Assembly (NCBI GenBank): GCA_019116045.1
Contig: DXCK01000094.1
Location: 1-45,860, forward strand
Direction of reading: 5' to 3'
DNA length: 45,860 nucleotides
Source: Candidatus Bacteroides merdipullorum
Lineage (GTDB): Bacteria > Bacteroidota > Bacteroidia > Bacteroidales > Bacteroidaceae
Position numbers and translations under genes: made by a program. The stretch's first letter is position 1, and each line of letters starts with the position of its first letter. The notes below the pieces were generated by a model. That model did no database searches and was not told where the DNA came from. It worked only from the letters and a program-made list of their open reading frames with translations. Of this stretch, positions 35,753 to 43,581 are shown in pieces.

Positions 35753-37186
35753 ATGAAATTCAAAGCATGGATGGTGGGCGTCTTGTGCGCTGGTTTCTGT
35801 GTGGAAACCTTTGCGCAGGATGCCGTGTTTAGCTTTGGCGGCAAAGTGGTCGACAAAGCAGGAAAGGGTATTGCCGGAGTCGTAGTGAACGACGGCATGA
35901 GTTTTACGCAGACCGACGCCAAGGGCGCATGGAGCTTGCAGACCGACACGACGCGCAGCAAGTTTGTCAGCATATCCACGCCGGCCGCTTACGAGTTGCC
36001 GCAACAAGACGGGCTGGCCGCCGGACATTACGTGTCGGTGCGCGCGTTGGCCGCTGCCGGAGGACGGCACGACTTCGTGTTGCAGAAACGCCGGAAAGTG
36101 TCCGAACGTTTCTGCTTCATCCCCGTGTCCGACCCTCAAGTGCGCAACGAACGTGAGATGAAGCGCTGGCGCCAAGAGACGGTGCCCGACATGGTGGAAG
36201 TCATCGACTCGCTGAAGCAGTCGCGCGAGGTGGTGGGCATGACCCTGGGCGACCTGGTGTTCGACAACATGTCGCTCTACGGCGAATATAAGGCCTCGCT
36301 GGAGAACACCGGCGCCACCTTCTTCCAGTGCATCGGCAACCACGACTTCGACAAGCAGTACCAAGACCTGCACAACATGGCCGCCGGCACGCCCGTCTAC
36401 GGCGAAATGGTCTACCACCGCTATTTCGGCCCCACCGACTACTCCTTCAATATCGGAAAGGCTCACGTCGTGACGATGAAGAACCTGAACTACGTAGGAA
36501 ACAAACACTACCTCGAGGCAATGACAGGCGACCAGATAGCGTGGTTAGAGAAGGACCTGAGCTACGTGCCCAAAGGCAGTCTGGTGCTGCTGAACATGCA
36601 CGCCGCTGCGTGGAACCGCGTAGGCAAGGACGGAAACATCCGCAACGCGGCTCGTTTGCAGGAGGCGCTGAAAGACTATAACGTGCACGTGTTCTGCGGG
36701 CATACCCATTTCTTTCAGAACGTCGAAGTCGCTTCTAACCTTTATCAACATAACATAGGCGCCGCTTGCGGTGCCTGGTGGGCAGGCTGGGTGAACCAAT
36801 GCGGCGCACCAAACGGCTACCTGGTGGTAGACGTGGACGGTGACCGTTTGCAGTGGCACTACAAGGCCACCCGTCGCGACTTCTCTTATCAGTTCCGCTT
36901 ATATAATAAAGGTGAGTTCCAGAGCCAGGCACCTTTCGTGGTGGCCAACGTCTGGGACTGGGACGATGCCTGCCGCATCGTCTGGTATCAGGACGGCAAG
37001 CCCATGGGCGAGATGGAGCAGTTTGTCGGTGCAGACGAGGAACGTGCTTCGCAGTTGAAAGACCGCTCCGCAGCCGTGCAGACGCCTCACCTGTTCCGCG
37101 CTTTGCCTGCCGACGGCGCTCGCCAGGTGAAAGTGGAGTGGACCAACCGCTTCGGTGAGACATATACCCAGACCATTGACTTATAA
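35753..37186 (+). CDS. secreted calcineurin-like phosphoesterase (MetallophosN/C architecture)
   Basis: Exported dimetal phosphoesterase of 477 aa. A signal peptide (residues 1-21) is followed by an N-terminal carboxypeptidase-regulatory-like beta-sandwich (FGGKVVDKAGKGIAGVVVNDG), the central metallophosphatase domain and a C-terminal beta domain. Metal-site residues are Asp127 in SDPQ, Asp167 in GDLVFD, Asn196-His197 in GNHDFD, His283 in NMHAA, and His317 and His319 in GHTHF. The three-part layout is common in Bacteroidetes. The substrate is unknown; phosphodiesters or phosphorylated glycans are possible. It stands alone on the + strand, upstream of a decayed gene. Confidence 0.87.
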   Translation: MKFKAWMVGVLCAGFCVETFAQDAVFSFGGKVVDKAGKGIAGVVVNDGMSFTQTDAKGAWSLQTDTTRSKFVSISTPAAYELPQQDGLAAGHYVSVRALAAAGGRHDFVLQKRRKVSERFCFIPVSDPQVRNEREMKRWRQETVPDMVEVIDSLKQSREVVGMTLGDLVFDNMSLYGEYKASLENTGATFFQCIGNHDFDKQYQDLHNMAAGTPVYGEMVYHRYFGPTDYSFNIGKAHVVTMKNLNYVGNKHYLEAMTGDQIAWLEKDLSYVPKGSLVLLNMHAAAWNRVGKDGNIRNAARLQEALKDYNVHVFCGHTHFFQNVEVASNLYQHNIGAACGAWWAGWVNQCGAPNGYLVVDVDGDRLQWHYKATRRDFSYQFRLYNKGEFQSQAPFVVANVWDWDDACRIVWYQDGKPMGEMEQFVGADEERASQLKDRSAAVQTPHLFRALPADGARQVKVEWTNRFGETYTQTIDL

Positions 37187-37221
37187 ATAAGAGCTGCAGC
37201 GCCTGTTAAGACACCCTATAC

Positions 37222-37548
37222 ATGACTCCTGCCAAAGACTATTACAACCCCGTGGGACTGGGAGAAGTAGGGTGGCGCGTTACCGATGGGCTTTTCAGTG
37301 CTGCGGAAAAGGCGCAAACGTAAGCCTGTGAAGAAATCCGGGCTTATCTGGAAATCAATCAGGCCGGAGATGGGCAGGCCGGCGGCCTGAAACTTGTAGG
37401 CTTGGACGGAGATGCCGAGCTGAGCATAGGCAGCAACAATGTGAATGATTCGGGAGACCGGACGGCATAGGGTAATTCTTTGCCCGGCTTCAATTATGGC
37501 ATCACGCTTGTTGAACGCCGGAGCGACATTATTGAGGTTGTCTCGTGA
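37222..37548 (+). pseudogene. gene remnant with two in-frame stop codons
   Basis: From ATG 37222 one frame reads as sensible protein (MTPAKDYYNPVGLGEVGW at the start) for 109 codons but is broken by TAA at 37321-37323 and TAG at 37468-37470 before ending at TGA 37546-37548. Each internal stop is one C-to-T change from a glutamine codon, and no frameshift is needed, which suggests a recently inactivated small gene. I do not recognise the family. The 511-bp stretch 37187-37697 holds nothing else except the promoter of the next gene. The alternative is that the frame is fortuitous. Confidence 0.5.
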
Positions 37549-37602
37549 TGTGGGAAAGAACCTTCCTGCATGCTGAGGCAGCCTCTTTTTCTTTTCTTGT
37601 TG

Positions 37603-37633
37603 TTTGTCTTTTGCTGAAAACGATATACCTTTG
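37603..37633 (+). promoter_or_regulatory. promoter of the MFS exporter gene
   Basis: TTTG (37603-37606) and TACCTTTG (37626-37633) match the Bacteroidales -33 and -7 elements with exactly 19 bp between them. The gene starts 64 bp or more downstream. Confidence 0.75.
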
Positions 37634-37697
37634 TCCCCCCGAATGGGGTGGAATGTGTTTTCCCTGCGGCTCGTGCGGCGGAAAGCCGTAGGCTGAT

Positions 37698-38945
37698 ATG
37701 GGCAAAAGAAAACAGTATATGAATATGAATGTATGGGATAAGATAAAGGGGCATCCGAGCCTTGCGCAAGGAACGGCTTATGCGATATTGTTCACTATGG
37801 GGACTTGTCATTTGCTGAATGACATGATTCAGTCTGTTATTCCGGCACTCTATCCGTTGCTAAAGGACCTGTACGGGTTTACGTTTGCTCAGATTGGCCT
37901 GATTACGCTGGTCTTTCAGTTGACTTCCTCTATTTTTCAGCCCTTTATTGGACTGTATGCCGACCGTCATCCGCAGCCCTATTCCTTGTCGCTGGGAATG
38001 TGTTTTACGCTGGTAGGGTTGTTGGCATTGGCCTTTTCTTCCGATTTTCTGCTGATTCTTGTATCGGTGGCGCTGATAGGCTGTGGCTCTTCGGTGTTCC
38101 ATCCCGAGGCGTCTCGGGTGGCACAGATGGCTTCTGGGGGGCGGAAGAGTTTGGCGCAATCCATTTTCCAAGTGGGCGGAAATGGCGGAAGCGCTGTCGG
38201 CCCTTTGTTGGCGGCTCTGATTGTCATTCCTTATGGGCAACACGCTGTGGCTTGGTTCGCGCTGGCCGCTTTGCTGGCCTCTTTTCTGTTGGCGCGGGTG
38301 GGCTACTGGTATAGCTTGATGCTGCGTGAGATAAAGACATTTCGCCGCAAGGCGCAGGTGGCCGCTTCGTCTTTGCCCAAGAAGACAGTGCGCGTGGCGT
38401 TGGGCATCCTCGTGCTGATGATATTCTCAAAGTATTTCTTCAATGCCTGCATGACCAGCTATTTTACGTTCTACCTGATGGATAAATTTGCCCTGACGGT
38501 GCAGCAGTCTCAGTATTGTTTGTTTGCTTATCTGGCAGCCTTCGCGGCAGGTACATTGCTGGGCGGTTTCTTGGGTGACCGTTACGGACGGAAGTATGTC
38601 ATCCTGTTCTCCATTTTGGGAGCAGCTCCTTTCACGCTGGCCATGCCTTACCTGAATTTGTTTGGAACGTTGGCTATGGCCATCATAACGGGTCTGGTGA
38701 TTGCTTCGGCTTTCTCGGCCATCGTAGTGTATGCTACCGACCTGATGCCGGACAAGGTAGGCATGATAGCCGGCATATTTTTTGGACTGATGTTCGGCCT
38801 GGGTGGGATAGGCTCGGCTTTTTTCGGCTGGTTGGCCGACTTGACCAGTATTGAGTATATTTTCCGCATCAGTACATGGCTGCCGCTGTTAGGCGTCATA
38901 GCCGTGCTTCTTCCGGACATCAGGCCGGGCCGGGAAGGGAGATAA
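37698..38945 (+). CDS. MFS exporter of the fosmidomycin-resistance (Fsr) family
   Basis: Inner-membrane drug/proton antiporter-type protein of 415 aa with about twelve hydrophobic helices. The Fsr signature CHLLNDMIQSVIPALYPLLKD is at about residues 37-58, followed by FAQIGLITLVFQLTSSIFQP and the MFS loop motif GFLGDRYGRKYV between the two halves. Starts at 37698, 37719 and 37725 are all possible; the last two give MNMNVWDKI and MNVWDKI. Family members export fosmidomycin or related compounds in E. coli, but the natural substrate here is not known. It is monocistronic with its own promoter, between a decayed gene and rpsU. Confidence 0.88.
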   Translation: MGKRKQYMNMNVWDKIKGHPSLAQGTAYAILFTMGTCHLLNDMIQSVIPALYPLLKDLYGFTFAQIGLITLVFQLTSSIFQPFIGLYADRHPQPYSLSLGMCFTLVGLLALAFSSDFLLILVSVALIGCGSSVFHPEASRVAQMASGGRKSLAQSIFQVGGNGGSAVGPLLAALIVIPYGQHAVAWFALAALLASFLLARVGYWYSLMLREIKTFRRKAQVAASSLPKKTVRVALGILVLMIFSKYFFNACMTSYFTFYLMDKFALTVQQSQYCLFAYLAAFAAGTLLGGFLGDRYGRKYVILFSILGAAPFTLAMPYLNLFGTLAMAIITGLVIASAFSAIVVYATDLMPDKVGMIAGIFFGLMFGLGGIGSAFFGWLADLTSIEYIFRISTWLPLLGVIAVLLPDIRPGREGR

Positions 38946-39037
38946 GCGGAGGAGCGGCGTACGCCTTCTGTTCCCCTGGTTATGTGTGGCAAGTACCGAC
39001 ATTCTCAAGACCATTTTGCAGAAAAAAGGTTGAAAGT

Positions 39038-39068
39038 TTTGTAAATAAAGAAAGTATATGTAATTTTG
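39038..39068 (+). promoter_or_regulatory. promoter of the rpsU-xerC-hpf unit
   Basis: TTTG (39038-39041) and TAATTTTG (39061-39068) match the -33 and -7 elements with exactly 19 bp between them. The rpsU ATG is 54 bp downstream. Confidence 0.8.
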
Positions 39069-39121
39069 CCGCTCGAATTTGACAATAAAACCATTAACTG
39101 TTATTTTTTAAACCAAAAACA

Positions 39122-39313
39122 ATGATTGTAGTACCTGTAAAAGAAGGCGAAAACATCGAGAAGGCGCTGAAGAAGTTCAAGCGTAAATTCGAAAAAACCG
39201 GCATCGTAAAGGAATTGAGAAACAGACAGCAGTTTGACAAACCCTCTGTAATCAAGAGACTTAAAAAGGAACGTGCCGTTTACGTTCAGAAACTTCAGCA
39301 ATTAGAGGATTAA
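39122..39313 (+). CDS. rpsU: ribosomal protein bS21
   Basis: Small-subunit protein of 63 aa, the typical bacterial length for bS21, starting MIVVPVKEGENIEKALKKFKR and rich in basic residues throughout (RNRQQFDKPS). In Bacteroidetes bS21 contributes to hiding the 16S anti-Shine-Dalgarno. The leader here (TTTAAACCAAAAACA before ATG) has no Shine-Dalgarno. It heads a unit with a tyrosine recombinase and hpf, an order that is common in the phylum. Confidence 0.96.
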   Translation: MIVVPVKEGENIEKALKKFKRKFEKTGIVKELRNRQQFDKPSVIKRLKKERAVYVQKLQQLED

Positions 39314-39350
39314 TAAATCGTAAAATCCTTTGATTTATTGAATTCTTTTT
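39312..39350 (+). terminator. AT-rich hairpin between rpsU and the recombinase gene
   Basis: AATAAATC (39312-39319) pairs with GATTTATT (39332-39339) around a 12-nt loop, and TTTTTC follows a few bases later (from about 39346). The stem begins inside the rpsU stop codon. It could be a partial terminator giving more rpsU than recombinase mRNA. Confidence 0.45.
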
Positions 39351-39386
39351 CATACATTCGTTGCATGATTTTAGATATGTGACGGT

Positions 39387-40277
39387 ATGGACTTGACAGA
39401 CTCTTTTTTGGACTATCTGCGGTATGAACGAAATTACTCGCAGGAGACCGTAAAAGCGTATAAAGAAGACCTGATACAATTTGAGGCCTATTGCGCGAAA
39501 AAAACGGGAAGAGAGTCTTGCTCATTGGCTGAGGTCGGGGCACAGACGGTACGAGGTTGGATTCTGTCGCTGATGGATGAAAAAGCTGCCGTCGCTACCG
39601 TAAACCGTAAGCTGAGTACCTTGCGCTCTTTTTATCGATTTCTGATGAAGCGGGGCGTCTGCCAGAACAATCCAATGCTGAAAATCGTAGGCCCGAAAAA
39701 AAAGAAAAGGCTGCCGGTTTTCGTGAAGGAAAAAGAAATGGACAGGCTGCTAGACGATGTAGACTTCGGAGCTGGTTTTGAAGCTTGTCGTGATCGCACG
39801 ATTGTTGAAGTGTTCTATCTGACGGGCATCCGTTTGGCTGAACTGATTGGACTTAAAGATGAAGACGTGGATTTTTCTTCTTTGCTCATGAAGGTGACAG
39901 GTAAGCGGAATAAACAACGTCTGATACCCTTTGGCGAAGAGTTGAAAAAAGATTTGCAAGCTTATGTCAAGATGCGGGATGAATGTGTAGGTTTGGATGT
40001 AAAAGCGCTTTTTGTGCGCAAGTCTGGTGAACAATTGTCTCGTAGTATCGTTGAATCTATTGTGAAGCGAAGCCTCTCGAAAGTGGTGACGCTAAAAAAG
40101 AGGTCTCCTCATGTGCTAAGGCACACTTTTGCAACCATGATGCTGAACCATGATGCTCAGTTGGGGGCGATAAAGGAACTTTTGGGGCATGAGAGCTTGA
40201 CTACGACGGAAGTCTATACGCATACCACTTTCGAAGAACTAAAGAGAATGTATAACCAAGCCCATCCTCGGGCCTAA
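39387..40277 (+). CDS. xerC: tyrosine recombinase, XerC/XerD type
   Basis: Site-specific recombinase of 296 aa, the usual Xer length. The N-terminal SAM-like core-binding domain (about 1-90) is followed by the catalytic domain with every catalytic residue in place: Arg149 in TGIRLAEL, Lys173 in TGKRNK, His242 and Arg245 in HVLRHTFAT, His268 in LLGHESL and nucleophile Tyr277 in EVYTHT. The position between rpsU and hpf and the normal length argue for the housekeeping dimer-resolution enzyme rather than a mobile-element integrase; no attachment site or cargo is visible. Confidence 0.88.
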   Translation: MDLTDSFLDYLRYERNYSQETVKAYKEDLIQFEAYCAKKTGRESCSLAEVGAQTVRGWILSLMDEKAAVATVNRKLSTLRSFYRFLMKRGVCQNNPMLKIVGPKKKKRLPVFVKEKEMDRLLDDVDFGAGFEACRDRTIVEVFYLTGIRLAELIGLKDEDVDFSSLLMKVTGKRNKQRLIPFGEELKKDLQAYVKMRDECVGLDVKALFVRKSGEQLSRSIVESIVKRSLSKVVTLKKRSPHVLRHTFATMMLNHDAQLGAIKELLGHESLTTTEVYTHTTFEELKRMYNQAHPRA

Positions 40278-40281
40278 TAAA

Positions 40282-40290
40282 AAAGGAGGT
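40282..40290 (+). promoter_or_regulatory. unusually strong Shine-Dalgarno of hpf
   Basis: AAAGGAGGT is fully complementary to the conserved 16S 3' end (ACCTCCTTT) and ends 4 bp before the hpf ATG. Nearly all other genes in the window lack any such sequence, as expected for Bacteroidetes. Confidence 0.8.
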
Positions 40291-40294
40291 AAGT

Positions 40295-40594
40295 ATGGAA
40301 GTAAGAATTCAGTCAATTCATTTTGACGCTTCTGAGCGTCTTCAGGCTTTTATTCAGAAAAAGGCTTTGAAATTGGAAAGGTTTTACGACGATATAAAGA
40401 AAGTGGAGGTGTCATTAAAAGTAGTGAAGCCAGAAACGGCCGAGAATAAGGAAGCGGGCGTTAAAGTCTTGGTTCCGAACGGCGAGTTTTATGCAAACAA
40501 GGTTTGCGATACGTTTGAAGAAGCGGTAGATTTGTGTCTGGAAGCTTTGGAAAAACAACTGGTGAAATACAAAGAAAAGCAACGAAATAAATAA
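40295..40594 (+). CDS. hpf: ribosome hibernation-promoting factor, short form (HPF/RaiA family)
   Basis: Cytoplasmic 99-aa protein that binds the 30S subunit in slow growth and blocks mRNA and tRNA sites. The beta-alpha-beta-beta-beta-alpha fold is evident: MEVRIQSIHFDASERLQAFIQ, VSLKVVKPET and a C-terminal helix ending in a Lys-rich tail (EKQLVKYKEKQRNK). It lacks the C-terminal dimerisation domain of long HPF, so it belongs to the short type. It starts 17 bp after xerC with a rare strong Shine-Dalgarno. Confidence 0.92.
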   Translation: MEVRIQSIHFDASERLQAFIQKKALKLERFYDDIKKVEVSLKVVKPETAENKEAGVKVLVPNGEFYANKVCDTFEEAVDLCLEALEKQLVKYKEKQRNK

Positions 40595-40608
40595 AATCTC
40601 GCTAAAAT

Positions 40609-40639
40609 TTTGCGGGTAAAAAATAAATGCCTAAATTTG
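40609..40639 (+). promoter_or_regulatory. promoter of the tRNA-tuf operon
   Basis: TTTG (40609-40612) and TAAATTTG (40632-40639) match the -33 and -7 elements with exactly 19 bp between them; the first tRNA begins 51 bp after the -7 box. Confidence 0.8.
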
Positions 40640-40690
40640 CAGCCGTTTCGCAAAGAAACCTTCAACGGAACGGTTGCATTTTTGTGGAAT

Positions 40691-40764
40691 GCCTCTTTAG
40701 CTCAGTTGGCCAGAGCACGTGATTTGTAATCTCGGGGTCGTTGGTTCGAATCCGACAAGAGGCT
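40691..40764 (+). tRNA. tRNA-Thr (anticodon TGT)
   Basis: A 74-nt cloverleaf with acceptor stem GCCTCTT/AAGAGGC, discriminator T, D-arm AGCTCAGTTGGCCAGAGC and T-loop GGTTCGAATCC. The anticodon loop TTTGTAA places TGT at 40725-40727, reading ACA. The anticodon stem has one T-T mismatch. CCA is not encoded. It is the first of three tRNAs ahead of tuf. Confidence 0.95.
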
Positions 40765-40775
40765 CAGAAGAAAAA

Positions 40776-40858
40776 GGGCAAATACCAGAGTGGCCAAATG
40801 GGGCAGACTGTAAATCTGCTGGCTTACGCCTTCGGTGGTTCGAATCCATCTTTGCCCA
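40776..40858 (+). tRNA. tRNA-Tyr (anticodon GTA)
   Basis: An 83-nt class II tRNA with acceptor stem GGGCAAA/TTTGCCC, discriminator A, anticodon stem GCAGA/TCTGC with loop CTGTAAA (GTA at 40810-40812), a long variable arm and T-arm GGTTCGAATCC. It lies 11 bp after tRNA-Thr(TGT). Confidence 0.96.
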
Positions 40859-40867
40859 CATTCTTTT

Positions 40868-40939
<72 letters not shown>

Positions 40940-40987
40940 CTCTGATACGAAAGCTGATTATTAATCAAATAAATAACAAGTAAAGCT

Positions 40988-42172
40988 ATGGCTAAAGAGA
41001 AATTCGAACGTACCAAACCGCACGTAAACATTGGTACTATTGGTCACGTTGACCACGGTAAGACTACTTTGACCGCCGCTATCACTACGGTTTTGGCAAA
41101 GAAGGGTCTGTCTGAAGTGAAGTCTTTCGATCAGATTGACAATGCTCCCGAAGAAAAGGAGCGTGGTATCACGATCAACACTTCTCACGTTGAATATGAG
41201 ACTGCAACTCGTCACTATGCACACGTTGACTGCCCGGGACACGCTGACTATGTGAAGAACATGGTAACGGGTGCTGCTCAGATGGACGGTGCTATCATCG
41301 TAGTTGCTGCTACCGATGGTCCGATGCCTCAGACTCGCGAGCACATCCTGTTGGCTCGTCAGGTGAACGTGCCCAGACTGGTAGTGTTCATGAACAAGTG
41401 TGACATGGTTGATGACCCCGAAATGCTGGAGCTGGTTGAAATGGAAATGCGCGAACTGCTGTCCGCTTACGATTTCGACGGTGACAACACTCCGTTCATC
41501 CAGGGTTCCGCTCTGGGCGCATTGAACGGCGTAGAAAAGTGGGAAGAGAAGATCATGGAGCTGATGGATGCTTGCGACACTTGGATTCCTCTGCCTCCGC
41601 GTGATATTGATAAGCCTTTCTTGATGCCTGTTGAGGACGTGTTCTCTATCACGGGTCGTGGTACTGTAGCAACGGGCCGTATCGAGACTGGTATCATCAA
41701 GGTTGGTGACGAAGTTGAAATCTTGGGTCTGGGCGAAGACAAGAAGTCTGTTGTTACGGGCGTTGAGATGTTCCGCAAGATTTTGGACGAAGGCGAAGCT
41801 GGTGACAACGTAGGTCTGTTGCTGCGCGGTATCGACAAGAATGAAATCAAGCGTGGTATGGTGCTCTGCAAACCCGGTCAGATCAAGCCTCACTCCAAGT
41901 TCAAAGCTTCTATCTATGTATTGAAAAAAGAAGAAGGTGGCCGTCACACTCCGTTCCACAACAAATATCGTCCCCAGTTCTATCTGCGCACTATGGACTG
42001 CACGGGTGAAATCACCTTGCCCGAAGGCGTAGAAATGGTAATGCCGGGCGACAACGTGGAAATCACGGTTACGCTGATTTACCCGGTAGCCTTGAACGTA
42101 GGTCTGCGCTTCGCTATCCGTGAAGGTGGTCGTACGGTAGGTTCTGGTCAGATCACTGAAATTCTTGACTAA
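40988..42172 (+). CDS. tuf: elongation factor Tu
   Basis: GTPase delivering aminoacyl-tRNA to the ribosome, 394 aa. The G motifs GHVDHGKT (G1), [12 protein letters not shown] (G3) and NKCD (G4) are intact, followed by beta-barrel domains 2 and 3 ([30 protein letters not shown] region in [16 protein letters not shown]). It is co-transcribed with the upstream tRNAs. Its codon use is strongly biased, as expected for the most abundant protein. Confidence 0.98.
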   Translation: MAKEKFERTKPHVNIGTIGHVDHGKTTLTAAITTVLAKKGLSEVKSFDQIDNAPEEKERGITINTSHVEYETATRHYAHVDCPGHADYVKNMVTGAAQMDGAIIVVAATDGPMPQTREHILLARQVNVPRLVVFMNKCDMVDDPEMLELVEMEMRELLSAYDFDGDNTPFIQGSALGALNGVEKWEEKIMELMDACDTWIPLPPRDIDKPFLMPVEDVFSITGRGTVATGRIETGIIKVGDEVEILGLGEDKKSVVTGVEMFRKILDEGEAGDNVGLLLRGIDKNEIKRGMVLCKPGQIKPHSKFKASIYVLKKEEGGRHTPFHNKYRPQFYLRTMDCTGEITLPEGVEMVMPGDNVEITVTLIYPVALNVGLRFAIREGGRTVGSGQITEILD

Positions 42173-42183
42173 GACATATACAT

Positions 42184-42219
42184 TAATCGGTTCCCGGAAG
42201 TCCTTTCGGGAACTGATTA
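42184..42219 (+). other. strong stem-loop between tuf and tRNA-Trp
   Basis: TAATCGGTTCCCG (42184-42196) pairs with CGGGAACTGATTA (42207-42219) over 13 bp with one G-U pair; the loop is 10 nt. No T-run follows and tRNA-Trp begins 7 bp later, so a processing or partial-termination role is as likely as full termination. Confidence 0.7.
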
Positions 42220-42226
42220 TGTTCAT

Positions 42227-42299
42227 ACGGGAATAGCTCAGTTGGTAGAGCATCGGTCTCCAAAACCGAGTGTCGGGAGTTCGAGCCTCTCTTCCCGTG
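42227..42299 (+). tRNA. tRNA-Trp (anticodon CCA)
   Basis: A 73-nt cloverleaf with acceptor stem ACGGGAA/TTCCCGT, discriminator G, anticodon stem TCGGT/ACCGA with loop CTCCAAA (CCA at 42260-42262) and T-arm GAGTTCGAGCCTC. It lies between tuf and secE, an order shared with many bacteria. Confidence 0.96.
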
Positions 42300-42313
42300 C
42301 TAATATTATTGCA

Positions 42314-42502
42314 ATGAAAAAAATTGTAACATATTTCAAGGAATCTTACGACGAACTTGTTCATAAAGTGTCGTGGCCTACTTATGCCGAACTGACCAGC
42401 AGTGCAGTGGCTGTTTTATATGCTTCCCTGCTCATTGCATTGGTGGTGTTTGTGATGGACTTCTGTTTCCAGAACATCATGGAGTTTGTTTATCCTCATT
42501 AA
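42314..42502 (+). CDS. secE: preprotein translocase subunit SecE
   Basis: Inner-membrane subunit of the SecYEG channel, 62 aa. It has the conserved amphipathic helix with KVSWPTYAEL and one membrane helix (about 31-52, AVLYASLLIALVVFVMDF). The ATG at 42314 is the start; a longer open frame reaches back into tRNA-Trp and is not real. It lies 14 bp before nusG. Confidence 0.95.
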   Translation: MKKIVTYFKESYDELVHKVSWPTYAELTSSAVAVLYASLLIALVVFVMDFCFQNIMEFVYPH

Positions 42503-42516
42503 AAACGTAGTTGCTA

Positions 42517-43059
42517 ATGTCTGAGGTAGAAAAGAAATGGTATGTTCTACGTGCCGTCAGTGGTAAGGAAGCTAAGGTTAAGGAGTATCTTGATGCTGAC
42601 ATCAAGAACAGCGACCTTGGCGACTATGTGTCTCAGGTATTGATTCCCACTGAAAAGGTATACCAGGTTCGCAATGGTAAAAAGATTGTGAAGGAGAGAA
42701 GTTATCTCCCTGGTTATGTTTTGGTGGAAGCTGCGTTGGTTGGTGAGGTGCCTCATCGTTTGAGGAACACGCCGAATGTGATTGGATTCTTGGGTGGAAT
42801 GGATAAACCCGTTCCCTTGAGACAATCGGAAGTCAACCGGATTCTCGGTACTGTCGATGAATTACAGGATTCGGGTGAAGACCTGAATATCCCGTTTGTT
42901 GTCGGCGAAGCTGTCAAGGTGAACTACGGGCCGTTCAGCGGTTTCAGTGGTGTCATCGAGGAAGTGAATGCCGAGAAGAAGAAACTGAAGGTCATGGTGA
43001 AAATATTCGGGCGGAAAACGCCGCTTGAGTTGGGCTTTATGCAAGTAGAAAAGGAATGA
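42517..43059 (+). CDS. nusG: transcription elongation/termination factor NusG
   Basis: RNA-polymerase-binding factor of 180 aa. The NGN domain (about 1-110, KKWYVLRAVSGKEAKV and RSYLPGYVLVE) is followed by the KOW domain (VNYGPFSGFSGVIEEVN). The ATG at 42517 is used; a TTG two codons earlier is unlikely. A 59-bp gap separates it from rplK. Confidence 0.96.
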   Translation: MSEVEKKWYVLRAVSGKEAKVKEYLDADIKNSDLGDYVSQVLIPTEKVYQVRNGKKIVKERSYLPGYVLVEAALVGEVPHRLRNTPNVIGFLGGMDKPVPLRQSEVNRILGTVDELQDSGEDLNIPFVVGEAVKVNYGPFSGFSGVIEEVNAEKKKLKVMVKIFGRKTPLELGFMQVEKE

Positions 43060-43118
43060 TGCAGTTGTTACGTTGCATGGTTCCCGTCATTAGTGTAATA
43101 TAAAAATCAAATTAAAAA

Positions 43119-43562
43119 ATGGCTAAAGAAGTTGCTGGACTAATCAAGTTACAGATTAAAGGAGGCGCTGCAAATCCATCACCTCCCGTAGGCCCTGCCT
43201 TGGGTTCGAAGGGTATTAATATCATGGAGTTTTGCAAGCAATTCAACGCCAGAACCCAGGACAAGGCAGGAAAAGTTCTTCCTGTAATTATCACTTATTA
43301 TACGGATAAGTCCTTTGATTTCGTCATCAAGACTCCGCCTGTAGCAATTCAGTTGCTGGAGATGACGAAGCAGAAGAGCGGTTCTGCTGAGCCTAATCGT
43401 AAGAAAGTTGCCGAGATTACTTGGGAACAAGTTCGTACGATTGCACAGGATAAGTTGGTTGACTTGAACTGCTTTACTGTAGAAGCTGCCATGAAGATGG
43501 TTGCCGGTACAGCAAGAAGTATGGGTATCACTGTAAAAGGGGAGTTCCCGGTTAATGATTAA
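43119..43562 (+). CDS. rplK: ribosomal protein uL11
   Basis: Large-subunit stalk-base protein, 147 aa. It has the N-terminal motif [33 protein letters not shown], and the C-terminal 23S-binding domain ending in [12 protein letters not shown]. It binds the GTPase-associated centre and is needed for the stringent response. It is 19 bp upstream of rplA. Confidence 0.97.
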   Translation: MAKEVAGLIKLQIKGGAANPSPPVGPALGSKGINIMEFCKQFNARTQDKAGKVLPVIITYYTDKSFDFVIKTPPVAIQLLEMTKQKSGSAEPNRKKVAEITWEQVRTIAQDKLVDLNCFTVEAAMKMVAGTARSMGITVKGEFPVND

Positions 43563-43581
43563 CTTATAAACTTCAATTAGA

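Noticed and set aside
39387..40277. Mobile-element integrase
   Set aside because: The recombinase has Xer length, lies in a conserved housekeeping context between rpsU and hpf, and no attachment repeats or cargo genes are visible.
42242..42313. Longer SecE starting inside tRNA-Trp
   Set aside because: The extra residues are encoded by the tRNA gene; the ATG at 42314 gives the standard SecE N terminus.
40961..42364. 467-codon antisense frame over tuf, tRNA-Trp and the secE start
   Set aside because: It crosses a tRNA and EF-Tu on the opposite strand; it is explained by the strong codon bias of tuf.
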